A DNA stretch of 64,000 nucleotides, taken from the NCBI GenBank assembly GCA_002292375.1, contig DBBV01000018.1:117072-181071 (forward strand). Direction: 5' to 3'. Below, in pieces: positions 9,933 to 19,303 of the stretch. Numbering within the stretch: position 1 is the first letter of the stretch; the number at the start of each line of letters is the position of its first letter. The notes below the pieces were generated by a model. It had not been told where the DNA came from. It worked only from the letters and a program-made list of their open reading frames with translations, and searched no databases. The position numbers and the translations under genes are program-made. This DNA comes from Methylococcaceae bacterium UBA975 (GTDB taxonomy: Bacteria; Pseudomonadota; Gammaproteobacteria; Methylococcales; Cycloclasticaceae).

Positions 9933-11105
9933 TTAAAATAAAACGTCAACGGCAACACGAATAGTGTCAGCGACATCTTCATTACGTAGGTCTTTTGTAA
10001 CATCAGACGATTGTGATTGGTATTCGGCTTTAAGCGCAACATTTGGCATTAAGTCGTAACGTCCACCAATGGCCCAAGCTGTTGTATCTGAAGCACCAAA
10101 ACCTATTTGAAGAGCGGTGTTTAAAACATCAGCGGGAGCAGTGGCCAGTTGAAAATCACCAGCGCTGTCATTGTTTTTCATCAAGGTGATATATGGCGTA
10201 AATTTATCGGTAGCGCGGTAGATAGCACTGATATAACCACGTTTTTGATGTGGGAAAACAGTCGTATGCCATTCAAGTTGATTTAATTCGGCAACAATGG
10301 TCAGTTTATCAAAGTCTGCTTTTAGTGCTAAACCACTAAAGCTGCCACGTTGGCTTTTAGACGCCGTATCACCAATCATTTTTGGATCAATACTCCCAAG
10401 AAAATTGCTGTTAAAGTATGTAAGCGCGTCGTTTAATGTATTTAAATCATCTGAATATAAATCTAGATCACCTTCATTATAGGTATAACGTAAGGTCAAC
10501 CAGCCATCGTAGCTTGGTGCGTAGCTAAAACCAAAGGCATCAATTTCGGTACCAAGTTGGCCGCTCTCATACTTGTTTTGTGCGTCATCAATATGACCCA
10601 CCCAGGCTTCAATCACGTGATCAAACTTACCGGTGCTGAAATTAGTGGTAATATTTAATCCGTCAATCGCATCAATCGGCACAATGTAGGCATTACGCGG
10701 TGGACTAATCCAAGGTAATGCGTAACCTACGTCTTGATAGTCAGAATACAGGTAGAACGGGGCTTTTAAACGACCCAGTTTCAGTTGAACGTTGTCATTG
10801 ACTTCATAGCCCAGGTAGGCCCAAGTTATTTCTGGACGCCAGTTATAACCGCCTCTTGAAACGACTTGTGCTGTAGCAGATAATTTATCCGTAATGCCCG
10901 CACGAACTTGAATGCCTACACGACTTTCTGCGTCTAAAGCGAATGACTCATCATATTTACCACCGCCATACTTAACGTGTGGACTAAATTCTGATTTATC
11001 AGTGTTTACGCCACCGATGCAAAGCCTTTGACACTAAAATCTACCGCCTGTGAAACAACAGGGGTGATAGCCAGTGTAGCGACCATTAAAAGAGTTTTTT
11101 TTCAT
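9933..11105 (-). pseudogene. Outer-membrane porin with two compensating frame breaks at the 5' end
   Basis: The long open part (9933 to about 11012) encodes a beta-barrel porin: alternating strands with aromatic girdles, LGRLKAPFYLYSDYQDVG and a C-terminal IRVAVDVLF ending in Phe. The ATG at 11105-11103 is in the same frame, but directly after it the frame is wrong and meets a stop. Using seven instead of eight A after the ATG gives a clean signal peptide (MKKTLLMVATLAITPVVSQA). A second shift near 11012 (one base missing in the GGTGGC stretch) is then needed to enter the barrel. So there are two opposite 1-base indels about 85 bp apart: a recent pseudogene, or sequence errors. It heads the porin / PstS-like / chemoreceptor unit. 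Confidence 0.75.
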
Positions 11106-11459
11106 TTTAAGTTTCCTAATGGTTATGTATTTTGTATTAAACAGATAGAACCGCTGTATAGAAGCTACGCATCAGCCAAAATTATTGGCTAATATTAAAT
11201 CCATTTGTTTACGTACGTCCGAAGGTTAGTGGTTACTATCTGTCTTAACGATAAGCTTAGTTGGTATTTTTATTTTTACTACTTAATTACAAAAAAAGTT
11301 GTTTGAAAGATACAATTTTTAATAATTAGTTTTCAAAATTAGTTTTCAAAATACGAGCAAGCAAGCTATTTATCGGCACTAAACAGCGGAACTTTAATTT
11401 ATTTTGCTCATTAGGTGCTTTTAGCAATACCGTGTGATTAAAAAACCACAAGTGTTCAC
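11106..11459. promoter_or_regulatory. Upstream region of the porin operon with tandem 13-bp repeat
   Basis: This 354-bp AT-rich gap lies between two minus-strand units and should hold the porin promoter. A 13-bp motif AATTAGTTTTCAA occurs twice in direct tandem (11324-11336, 11337-11349), a possible regulator site. A small inverted repeat, AGCCAA/TTGGCT, lies near 11175-11190. I see no coding sequence here. Confidence 0.4.
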
Positions 11460-12284
11460 TTAATTGTTTAAATCAGTATCTAGGTCAACAACCTTAATCC
11501 AAATGGAATTTGAGTTTTTCCTTGTCTTATTGGTGTGGCCTAGAATCTTATTTGACCCTTGTGCAGACCATTGGTTGACGTTGCTTAATTCGGTCCAAGT
11601 ATTTAAACGACCTCTAATGATAGTGGATGCGCGATTAAAATTTGATGAGCCATCATTGGAAGGGGTTTGTTCAGACCATGGCGAAATATCAAGTATGACC
11701 GAATCCTTAGATAATCTAGGCGTTATATAAAAGCCACTAGAGCGTTCCTTATAATAGGTGTTGCTGCTGATATGTGCGTGTGCGTTATGTTGAATGATCT
11801 CAGTGCTTGTATTGGGTTGGCTCACACCCGTTGAAATATAGGCTGTGTGTCCATCTAATACGTGGATGCTTTGCTTACTTTGATCATTCTCGGTGTCTCG
11901 GGTGCTATAAATCGTGATATGACCTTGTAACGAGGTGTCGCTATGAAACCCCGTTTGTAATTGAGCCTGACCGCCGTAGCCTTGCGATTGTTGGTTCAGC
12001 TGCCTTTGGTGGCTAACGTAAATGAGTAAACGATGGCTTGGCTGATCAAGTCGATGAATTAATGCTTTAATGTCATCGACGTGTCGTGGCTCTAACCGTA
12101 GGATTAATTCATTAGGGCCGGCAATGACAGATTCACCTGCTTGTAGAAGTTCGTTTATTGTAGGGCTTAGTTCATGCGGCGTTTTATGCTGCAGTGGGTA
12201 GAAGATTAAGTCTGCTAAACAAGCCTGATAACTTATTAATAAGCAGAGAGCTAAAGCAAGTTTTAGTCTTATGCTCATAAGCAC
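11460..12284 (-). CDS. Secretin N-domain-like exported protein
   Basis: A 274-residue exported protein with a signal peptide (about 1-24). The segment IFYPLQHKTPHELSPTINEL followed by AGESVIAGPNELILRL and VDDIKALIHRLDQPSHRLLIYVSH is the pattern of a secretin N1/NolW-type subdomain (LLQPLVPEG...VIADERTNSLIV...I..LDRP in secretins). There is no membrane-spanning secretin channel domain after it. The rest is beta-rich with ISPWSEQ. It overlaps the upstream DUF7931 gene, forming a two-gene unit seen in other Gammaproteobacteria. The function is not known; this is not a complete secretion system. Confidence 0.65.
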   Translation of the reverse strand: MLMSIRLKLALALCLLISYQACLADLIFYPLQHKTPHELSPTINELLQAGESVIAGPNELILRLEPRHVDDIKALIHRLDQPSHRLLIYVSHQRQLNQQSQGYGGQAQLQTGFHSDTSLQGHITIYSTRDTENDQSKQSIHVLDGHTAYISTGVSQPNTSTEIIQHNAHAHISSNTYYKERSSGFYITPRLSKDSVILDISPWSEQTPSNDGSSNFNRASTIIRGRLNTWTELSNVNQWSAQGSNKILGHTNKTRKNSNSIWIKVVDLDTDLNN

Positions 12285-12793
12285 ATTGAGCGTAATTCTG
12301 GGTCGGGTTCACTCCGGTCCCAGGCATCATTAAAAAACGCTAAAAAACGTGATGTTCTACTCGCATCAGCAAAATTGCAGATAGCGTCATAGTGCAAATG
12401 GTTGGGTAATTGAAAAAATGCGCTTTTATCGAAGCAGACAAAATCATCGTCGCGCGTTTCAATAAGCGGGTTAATTTTTTTAAAAAAAATGCTGCTTGAG
12501 TGGCGATGCGAAAGGCCAAGTAATCGATGTGATATGCGGGTGATCGGTCGACTATCATTGATTAAAATGTTTATTTTAGTCCTATGGTTTTTTAAGCAAA
12601 ACCTTTCGCAAGCCTCAATTACAGGGGCGGTATTAAAAACTTGGGGGCAAAGTGTGTGGCTGTATAGGTTAATTGAGTTTTTGCATTGTTCGATCAACGA
12701 CACCAAGGCGACTTGATCTTGTTGGTATGACTCAAGCGTATAGAGGGTGTTCGTTTCTCTAAAGATGGCGTTTTCAAGGTCAGTTATAGGCAT
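12275..12793 (-). CDS. DUF7931-type protein
   Basis: A 172-residue cytoplasmic protein with no signal peptide or membrane segment. It looks like the DUF7931 family, a PLD-like fold without the HKD motif. Features seen are an N-terminal helix, INLYSHTLCPQVF, INILINDSRPITRISHRLLGL and a C-terminal FLAFFNDAWDRSEPDPELR. Its 3' end overlaps the secretin-N-like gene by 10 bp, so the two are translationally coupled. The biochemical role is not known. Confidence 0.6.
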   Translation of the reverse strand: MPITDLENAIFRETNTLYTLESYQQDQVALVSLIEQCKNSINLYSHTLCPQVFNTAPVIEACERFCLKNHRTKINILINDSRPITRISHRLLGLSHRHSSSIFFKKINPLIETRDDDFVCFDKSAFFQLPNHLHYDAICNFADASRTSRFLAFFNDAWDRSEPDPELRSMCL

Positions 12794-12863
12794 AGAGAAA
12801 ACCTCATGGGGCTAAATAACACCAATAGTTAAACAATGGATTTGAGTAAATGCAAATAAAACC

Positions 12864-12893
12864 CAAAAAAAAACCGAATCAAACGATTCGGTT
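12864..12893 (-). terminator. Rho-independent terminator of the purB operon
   Basis: Stem arms AACCGAATC (12872-12880) and GATTCGGTT (12885-12893) with a 4-base loop. On the minus strand they are followed by nine U (A tract at 12864-12872). It lies about 120 bp downstream of the purB stop. Confidence 0.85.
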
Positions 12894-13012
12894 ATAGGTA
12901 TACGGGGTAAGGTCAAAAAGGGGAGAGGAAAAAATTGAACCCATCAAATCGCCGTATAACGGTTTTTATTATATCGATACATTGATCATTAAAATTTGAA
13001 CTCGGTCACACT

Positions 13013-14416
<1,404 letters not shown>

Positions 14417-15502
14417 TTAACAGGTTGAGTCTATTATACCGCCACCAAGACATTGATCGTTGTTATAAAACACAACAGATTGTCCGGGGGTTACCGCGCG
14501 TTGTGTTTGATCAAATGTTACTAGGCAACTATTATCGGCGTTTATCGCTACCTGACAGGCTTGGTCTTTTTGTCGGTAACGTGTTTTGGCGGTGCAGTTA
14601 AAAACGTCGGACGGTGCTTTGCCACTGACCCAGCTAAGTTGATTGGCAGTTAAGGTATGGCTTTGCATTAAAGGATGATCATGCCCTTGAGCAACAATTA
14701 AAATATTATTAATCAGGTCTTTTTTTACCACATACCATGGTTCTTCAGCGGCGGTTTTAACCCCACCAATGCCCAAGCCTTGACGTTGGCCGAGCGTGTA
14801 GTACATCAAGCCTTGGTGTTGGCCGATGGTTTTACCCTCGGGCGTTTTCATTTCACCGGGTTGCGCAGGTAAGTAGCGTTGTAAAAAGTCTTTAAACTTA
14901 CGCTCGCCAATAAAACAAATACCAGTGCTGTCTTTTTTACGGCTATTAATAAAGCCGGCCTGTTGCGCTAACTCACGCACGGCGGGTTTTTCCATATGAC
15001 CGATTGGAAAAAGGGAGTGGCTCAATTGGTATTGGCCTAGGGTATATAAAAAATAACTTTGGTCTTTATTTGCATCAAGTCCACGTAATAATTGATATTG
15101 ATCGTGCTGATGGCCTATTTGTGTGTAATGGCCGGTGGCAATGTAGTCGGCACCCAATGTGGTGGCGTAATCTAAAAAGGCCTTAAACTTAATTTCGCGG
15201 TTACATAAAATATCGGGATTAGGTGTGCGGCCAGCCGCATACTCGTTTAAAAAGTCTTCGAATACATTGTCCCAGTATTCAGCAGCAAAATTAACCGTTT
15301 TAAGCGGTATGCCGAGTTTATCGCAGACTTGTTGGGCATCGGCGAGGTCTTCTTTAGCAGTGCAGTATTCGCTGCCGTCATCTTCATCCCAGTTTTTCAT
15401 AAATAAACCGGTTACTTGATGGCCTTGCTCCAACAGTTTTAGGGCAGCAACGGATGAATCAACACCCCCAGACATACCGATAATGATTTTCTTTGTTGAC
15501 AT
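14417..15502 (-). CDS. mnmA: tRNA-uridine 2-thiolase MnmA
   Basis: Inserts sulfur at C2 of the wobble uridine (U34) in tRNA for Lys, Glu and Gln. The 361-residue protein shows the PP-loop [15 protein letters not shown] and the tRNA-binding [15 protein letters not shown] with the catalytic Cys. The second catalytic Cys is in [14 protein letters not shown], and the C-terminal barrel domain is present. It sits between the NUDIX gene and purB on the minus strand with short gaps, so all three are probably one operon. Confidence 0.96.
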   Translation of the reverse strand: MSTKKIIIGMSGGVDSSVAALKLLEQGHQVTGLFMKNWDEDDGSEYCTAKEDLADAQQVCDKLGIPLKTVNFAAEYWDNVFEDFLNEYAAGRTPNPDILCNREIKFKAFLDYATTLGADYIATGHYTQIGHQHDQYQLLRGLDANKDQSYFLYTLGQYQLSHSLFPIGHMEKPAVRELAQQAGFINSRKKDSTGICFIGERKFKDFLQRYLPAQPGEMKTPEGKTIGQHQGLMYYTLGQRQGLGIGGVKTAAEEPWYVVKKDLINNILIVAQGHDHPLMQSHTLTANQLSWVSGKAPSDVFNCTAKTRYRQKDQACQVAINADNSCLVTFDQTQRAVTPGQSVVFYNNDQCLGGGIIDSTC

Positions 15503-15520
15503 GGAATTAAAGGCGATAAG

Positions 15521-15970
15521 TTATTTAATAAAAGATTTAACAACGTCCAGCGGGTAGCAGCTGCCGTTTTGATAATCCCTAATACTCTCTAAAATAATAG
15601 GACTCCTTAAACGTGCTTGATCAGCCTTTATCTCATCATGGCTCATCCATAATGCGCGGATAATACCGTCATCCAATGAGATGTGAATAGGCTCTTTTTC
15701 AACCGTACCGAAAAAAGTGGTCCTAAAGTAGGTCGTCTCGTTATCTGCGTTATGCCATAAATACGAGCCGACAACTGAACGAGGGGTAAACTGATAGCCG
15801 GTTTCTTCAAGGGTTTCGCGTATAACTGCATCACGCATCCCTTCGTTAGGTTCTAGATGACCCGCTGGTTGGTTTAGCACCGGACCAGAAGGTGATTCTT
15901 CTTCAACCATTAAAAACTTGCCGTCTAGTTCAACAATAGAGGCGACGGTTACATTGGGTTTCCAGATCAT
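15521..15970 (-). CDS. nudJ: NUDIX hydrolase, NudJ-like
   Basis: A 149-residue NUDIX pyrophosphohydrolase. The Nudix box is read as GHLEPNEGMRDAVIRETLEETGYQF, with the conserved G-5x-E and REtLEEtG core. The N-terminus WKPNVTVASIVELDGKFLMVEEE and the gene order nudJ-mnmA-purB are typical of NudJ (phosphatase acting on HMP-PP and nucleoside tri/diphosphates). The substrate is inferred from synteny. Confidence 0.88.
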   Translation of the reverse strand: MIWKPNVTVASIVELDGKFLMVEEESPSGPVLNQPAGHLEPNEGMRDAVIRETLEETGYQFTPRSVVGSYLWHNADNETTYFRTTFFGTVEKEPIHISLDDGIIRALWMSHDEIKADQARLRSPIILESIRDYQNGSCYPLDVVKSFIK

Positions 15971-16207
15971 GCGGTATATTATAATTATTTTGAGTGGGTA
16001 TTATATAGCTGAGTTAGGCTAGACAACAGTCTAGCCTTTGCGAAACTTATAGTCTGTGACCATAGCTGAATTGAGGTGAGGCTTTAATCGCCACAAGGTA
16101 AAGTACCCGAAGGATAAAACTTATGCTCTATGACCCTTTAGCTGAGTTAGGCCTAAGCTATACGAAATTGACAGTTGGTGTCTATAATGGCTTATCTAAC
16201 ATGTTAA
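15971..16207. repeat. Intergenic region with imperfect repeats and a perfect hairpin
   Basis: TAGCTGAGTTAGGC occurs near 16007 and again near 16138, with a related TAGCTGAATTGAGG near 16064. The segments starting AAACTTAT near 16042 and 16116 also align, giving a repeat period of about 74 bp. GGCTAGAC (16017-16024) and GTCTAGCC (16029-16036) form a perfect 8-bp stem. No gene is seen. Confidence 0.5.
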
Positions 16208-17188
16208 ATGCGAATTGACACGGTATCTATGATGGCTAAACCTTCGGTAAAACCAATTAAAATCGGTATTAGTAGTTGTTTAATGGGTGAAAAAGTTCGT
16301 TTTGATTCAGGGCATAAAAAAAACGCATACATCATGGGTGTGCTGAGCGATTATTTTGACTTTACCGCGTTTTGTCCCGAGGTTGAAATAGGGCTTGGTA
16401 TTCCTAGAGAGCCGATTCGTTTAGTCCATATGCAGGGGGAAGTGCGCTGTAGAGGGAGTAAAAATGAAAGCCTGGATGTTACCGATGAATTGTATGCCAT
16501 TGCTGAAAAGCAGCGACAATGGCATGAAGGTCTGTGTGGTTACATATTAAAAAAAGACTCTCCTAGTTGCGGTATGGCGCGAGTAAAAGTGTATAACAAT
16601 GACATGCCTAAACGTGAAGGCGTGGGCCTATATGCTCAAACCCTAATGACTAACTTTCCCTTTTTACCGGTTGAAGAAGAAGGGCGTTTGGAAGATGCTC
16701 AGCTCAGAGAAAATTTTATCCAGCGGGTGTATGTCTATTCGCGTTGGAAAGAGATAGAGGGTCAGGGGCTTAGTCTTACGAATTTACAGGCGTTTCATGC
16801 GCAACATAAATATATTTTTATGAGTCATCACCAAACCAAGGCCAAGGAACTTGGGGCGTTGTTGGTCGGGACGCATCAAACTGACTTACGCCAATTAGCG
16901 GATCAATACCTAGAGTTAATGACGACTATTTTAAAAATCATCGCGACAAAAAAAAACCATGTCAACACCCTGCAGCATATTCAAGGGTATTTGAAAAAAC
17001 AGTTACATGCCGACGATAAAGCAGAGTTGGTGTCGCTTATTGATGATTATAGGCAAGGCCTGTTACCACTTATTGTACCCATTACCTTATTGCGTCACTA
17101 TTTTAGGAAACACCCTAATGCCTATATAACGGAGTCTTATTATATGAAGCCGCACCCTGGCGAATTGATGTTGCTTAACACTATATGA
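16208..17188 (+). CDS. DUF523-DUF1722 (YbgA-type) protein
   Basis: A 326-residue two-domain protein. The N-terminal DUF523 domain (about 15-150) has the motifs GISSCLMGEKVRFD, FCPEVEIGLGIPREPIRLV and KKDSPSCGMARVKVY, with conserved cysteines that suggest a metal or Fe-S site. The C-terminal DUF1722/YbgA domain (about 190-310) includes HKYIFMSHHQ. In many Gammaproteobacteria such genes lie next to photolyase; none is seen here. ATGs at 16208 and 16229 are both possible starts. It overlaps the next gene by 4 bp. The function has not been established. Confidence 0.8.
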   Translation: MRIDTVSMMAKPSVKPIKIGISSCLMGEKVRFDSGHKKNAYIMGVLSDYFDFTAFCPEVEIGLGIPREPIRLVHMQGEVRCRGSKNESLDVTDELYAIAEKQRQWHEGLCGYILKKDSPSCGMARVKVYNNDMPKREGVGLYAQTLMTNFPFLPVEEEGRLEDAQLRENFIQRVYVYSRWKEIEGQGLSLTNLQAFHAQHKYIFMSHHQTKAKELGALLVGTHQTDLRQLADQYLELMTTILKIIATKKNHVNTLQHIQGYLKKQLHADDKAELVSLIDDYRQGLLPLIVPITLLRHYFRKHPNAYITESYYMKPHPGELMLLNTI

Positions 17189-17697
17189 AAGACGTCATAA
17201 AAGAGGTCTATGTGAATGATAAATTGCAACAAGATTACGTTTATCAACGGCTAGAGCCGATGGGTGAAAACTTCGCGAATACCTTTAAACCAGAGTTAAC
17301 ACCAAAGCAGATGTTAAGTTTAGGTGTTTTTGGTGGCAAGTATTTAACCGACTGCCAAGCCGAGTTTCCTGCTGATTGGTTCATTGAGGCAAAGTTAAGC
17401 CCTGAAGGCAAAGATATCAGCCTCAATTATTATGCGGTTGACGCTTCGCAACCGCTTAGCGAGTGGATACGCAAAGGCTGGATCCACCCGCAGGACCCAC
17501 GGGGCTGGTTCCAATGGTATTGTCGTTACTATACAGGTAGGCGAACAGCGGATGATCAGCGTCAAATTAAACGTTGGAAGGCGTTTAGGCGACACGTGGG
17601 CGCGATAAAAAAGTTTTGCGAGGTTCACGACTTCACTTGTCGAGTTAAGCAACGGCAAGCTTTGTTGCATTGGGCCTATGACTCAAGAAAAATATGA
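17185..17697 (+). CDS. Conserved protein of unknown function, coupled to DUF523 gene
   Basis: A 170-residue soluble, basic protein rich in Trp and Tyr. It includes QMLSLGVFGGKYL, a conserved-looking WIHPQDPRGWFQWYCRYYTGRR and RQIKRWKAFRRHVGAIKKFC. Similar proteins occur beside DUF523 genes in other Gammaproteobacteria (recalled, not checked). Its ATG overlaps the DUF523-DUF1722 stop, so they are co-translated. I do not recognise a catalytic motif. Confidence 0.7.
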   Translation: MKDVIKEVYVNDKLQQDYVYQRLEPMGENFANTFKPELTPKQMLSLGVFGGKYLTDCQAEFPADWFIEAKLSPEGKDISLNYYAVDASQPLSEWIRKGWIHPQDPRGWFQWYCRYYTGRRTADDQRQIKRWKAFRRHVGAIKKFCEVHDFTCRVKQRQALLHWAYDSRKI

Positions 17698-17719
17698 TGT
17701 GCATATGTTGGCTAATTGA

Positions 17720-18235
17720 ATGAAAAAATTCCTGGTATTGATTTTTATTTTGCAGTTGACAGGCTGTCTCGGTTTACCCGACGGTGTTAAGCCCGTTACA
17801 GATTTCAAGCTCAATCACTACCTAGGAACATGGTATGAAATAGCCCGGCTAGACCATTCGTTTGAGAGGGGTTTAAGCCACGTAACGGCTGAATATAGTT
17901 TTAGAAAAGGCGGTGGCATTCATGTGCTCAATCGTGGTTTTTCAACATCTAATCAAGAATGGAAAGAAGCCATAGGTAAGGCTTTTTTTGTTAATGATGC
18001 CAGTGAAGGCTATCTAAAGGTTTCTTTCTTTGGCCCGTTTTATGGTTCGTATGTCGTTTTTGAGTTAGATGAACAAAACTATCAATATGCCTTTATATCG
18101 GGGCCGAACACGGATTACCTCTGGCTGTTATCAAGAACACCCCAAGTTAGGCCTGAGGTAATGGCACGTTTTTTAAAAGCCTCAACAGCGTTGGGTTTTG
18201 ATACCGAGCAGCTGATTATTGTGCAGCAGGATTAA
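17720..18235 (+). CDS. blc: Outer-membrane lipoprotein, Blc-type lipocalin
   Basis: Bacterial lipocalin of 171 residues. The lipobox LTGC ends at residue 16, so the protein is lipidated; residue 2 after Cys is Leu, which fits outer-membrane sorting. The lipocalin signature is LNHYLGTWYEIARLDHSFE, followed by eight-strand barrel segments and SGPNTDYLWLLSRTP. Blc-type proteins bind lysophospholipids and fatty acids and are often stress-induced. It starts about 20 bp after the preceding gene and may be co-transcribed with it. Confidence 0.88.
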   Translation: MKKFLVLIFILQLTGCLGLPDGVKPVTDFKLNHYLGTWYEIARLDHSFERGLSHVTAEYSFRKGGGIHVLNRGFSTSNQEWKEAIGKAFFVNDASEGYLKVSFFGPFYGSYVVFELDEQNYQYAFISGPNTDYLWLLSRTPQVRPEVMARFLKASTALGFDTEQLIIVQQD

Positions 18236-18268
18236 TTGAAAAGGCCATTTTGTTGAGTGCTAAACGGT

Positions 18269-19180
18269 TTAAGTTGCACGAAAAAAACTTGGGTCAATCA
18301 GTTCAATAAAGTTTTTAGCGGGTAAGGAGAGTGCACCTTTTCGCCTCATGGTGACACCGTAGTGGTAATCGGGAAAATATTTCGATAAAGGCTTGGCAAC
18401 CAATTGCTCTTTACCGGTTAACGAAACACTGGTGATGATTGAAATACCAAGCCCCAGTTCTACATATTTTTTAATGATTTCCCAGCTCCAAGCTTCTAAC
18501 GATGTTTTATACCTGAGCTTATGTTTTTGCAATACATCATCAACAATACGCCAAGTATTCAGGTGTTTGGGCGGTAAAATAAGCTCGTATTGAACAATAT
18601 CTTGCAAACTGATGTTTTCAACTGAGGCCAGCGGGTGGCCAAAGGGCATAATCAGCACGGGTACAAAACGGTAAACTTGTTTATACAGAATGTCTGCGGG
18701 CACTTCGAGCATTGGACCAACGGCAAAGTCTACGTCGCCGCTTCTAATGGCTTCGACCCCTGATTTACCGGATACGTTATGCAGGCGAATGTGCACATGA
18801 GGATAGCGTTGTTTAAAGGTTTCTACGATGGTGGGTAACAGGTAAAGAATACTGGCTTCACCTGCAGCAATATTAATTTCGGCGGTTTCTTCAGGTTGAT
18901 GCAAGGCGGTAAATCGGGTGGGTAAGCTGTCCATTTGCTCTACCAACGGTTGTGCGAGTTCCAGCAATTTTTTGCCTGCATCAGTTAACGTTATTTTGGG
19001 GCCATTACGGATAAATAACTTAGCCTTTAGTTCTTTTTCTAGACCTTGGATTTGTAGAGAAACGCTCGGTTGACTCAATTGTAGTAATTCTGCCGCTTTT
19101 GAAAAGCCGCCCACTTTGGCGGCCATACAAAATGACCGAAGTTGTTTGTGCCGATTGGCTTTAATTATTTCATTGCTCAT
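18269..19180 (-). CDS. LysR-family regulator divergent from the glyoxylate genes
   Basis: A 303-residue LysR-type regulator. The N-terminal winged HTH (about 10-70) includes LRSFCMAAKVGGFSKAAELLQLSQPSVSLQIQGLEKEL. A two-lobed effector-binding domain follows, with the usual DVDFAVGPM and a CysB/CbbR-like flavour (GLGISIITSVSL). It is divergent from aceB with a 123-bp gap containing an inverted repeat that suits a LysR dimer. It may therefore control aceB; the effector is not known. Confidence 0.88.
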   Translation of the reverse strand: MSNEIIKANRHKQLRSFCMAAKVGGFSKAAELLQLSQPSVSLQIQGLEKELKAKLFIRNGPKITLTDAGKKLLELAQPLVEQMDSLPTRFTALHQPEETAEINIAAGEASILYLLPTIVETFKQRYPHVHIRLHNVSGKSGVEAIRSGDVDFAVGPMLEVPADILYKQVYRFVPVLIMPFGHPLASVENISLQDIVQYELILPPKHLNTWRIVDDVLQKHKLRYKTSLEAWSWEIIKKYVELGLGISIITSVSLTGKEQLVAKPLSKYFPDYHYGVTMRRKGALSLPAKNFIELIDPSFFRAT

Positions 19181-19188
19181 GGGCGCAT

Positions 19189-19215
19189 TCTATCATTGTA
19201 TTTATTAATGATAGA
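19189..19215. promoter_or_regulatory. Inverted repeat, candidate LysR operator
   Basis: Perfect 9-bp arms TCTATCATT (19189-19197) and AATGATAGA (19207-19215) with a 9-bp spacer, just upstream of the LysR start (19180) and about 40 bp before the aceB promoter. The geometry fits T-N11-A-type LysR sites. The operator role is inference. Confidence 0.55.
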
Positions 19216-19231
19216 GATAGTTTTATTGGGA

Positions 19232-19259
19232 TTGTATAGGGGTAGAAAAAGCTTATAAT
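19232..19259 (+). promoter_or_regulatory. Probable aceB sigma-70 promoter
   Basis: -35 TTGTAT (19232-19237), 16-bp spacer and consensus -10 TATAAT (19254-19259), 45 bp before the aceB ATG. It lies immediately beyond the inverted repeat. Confidence 0.6.
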
Positions 19260-19303
19260 GCGGCGCACCATCATTCAATAAAACAGCGTTAGGAGATTAC
19301 CTC

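Noticed and set aside
11460..12284. Type II or III secretion system
   Set aside because: Only one secretin-N-like module is present, with no pore domain, ATPase or pseudopilins nearby.
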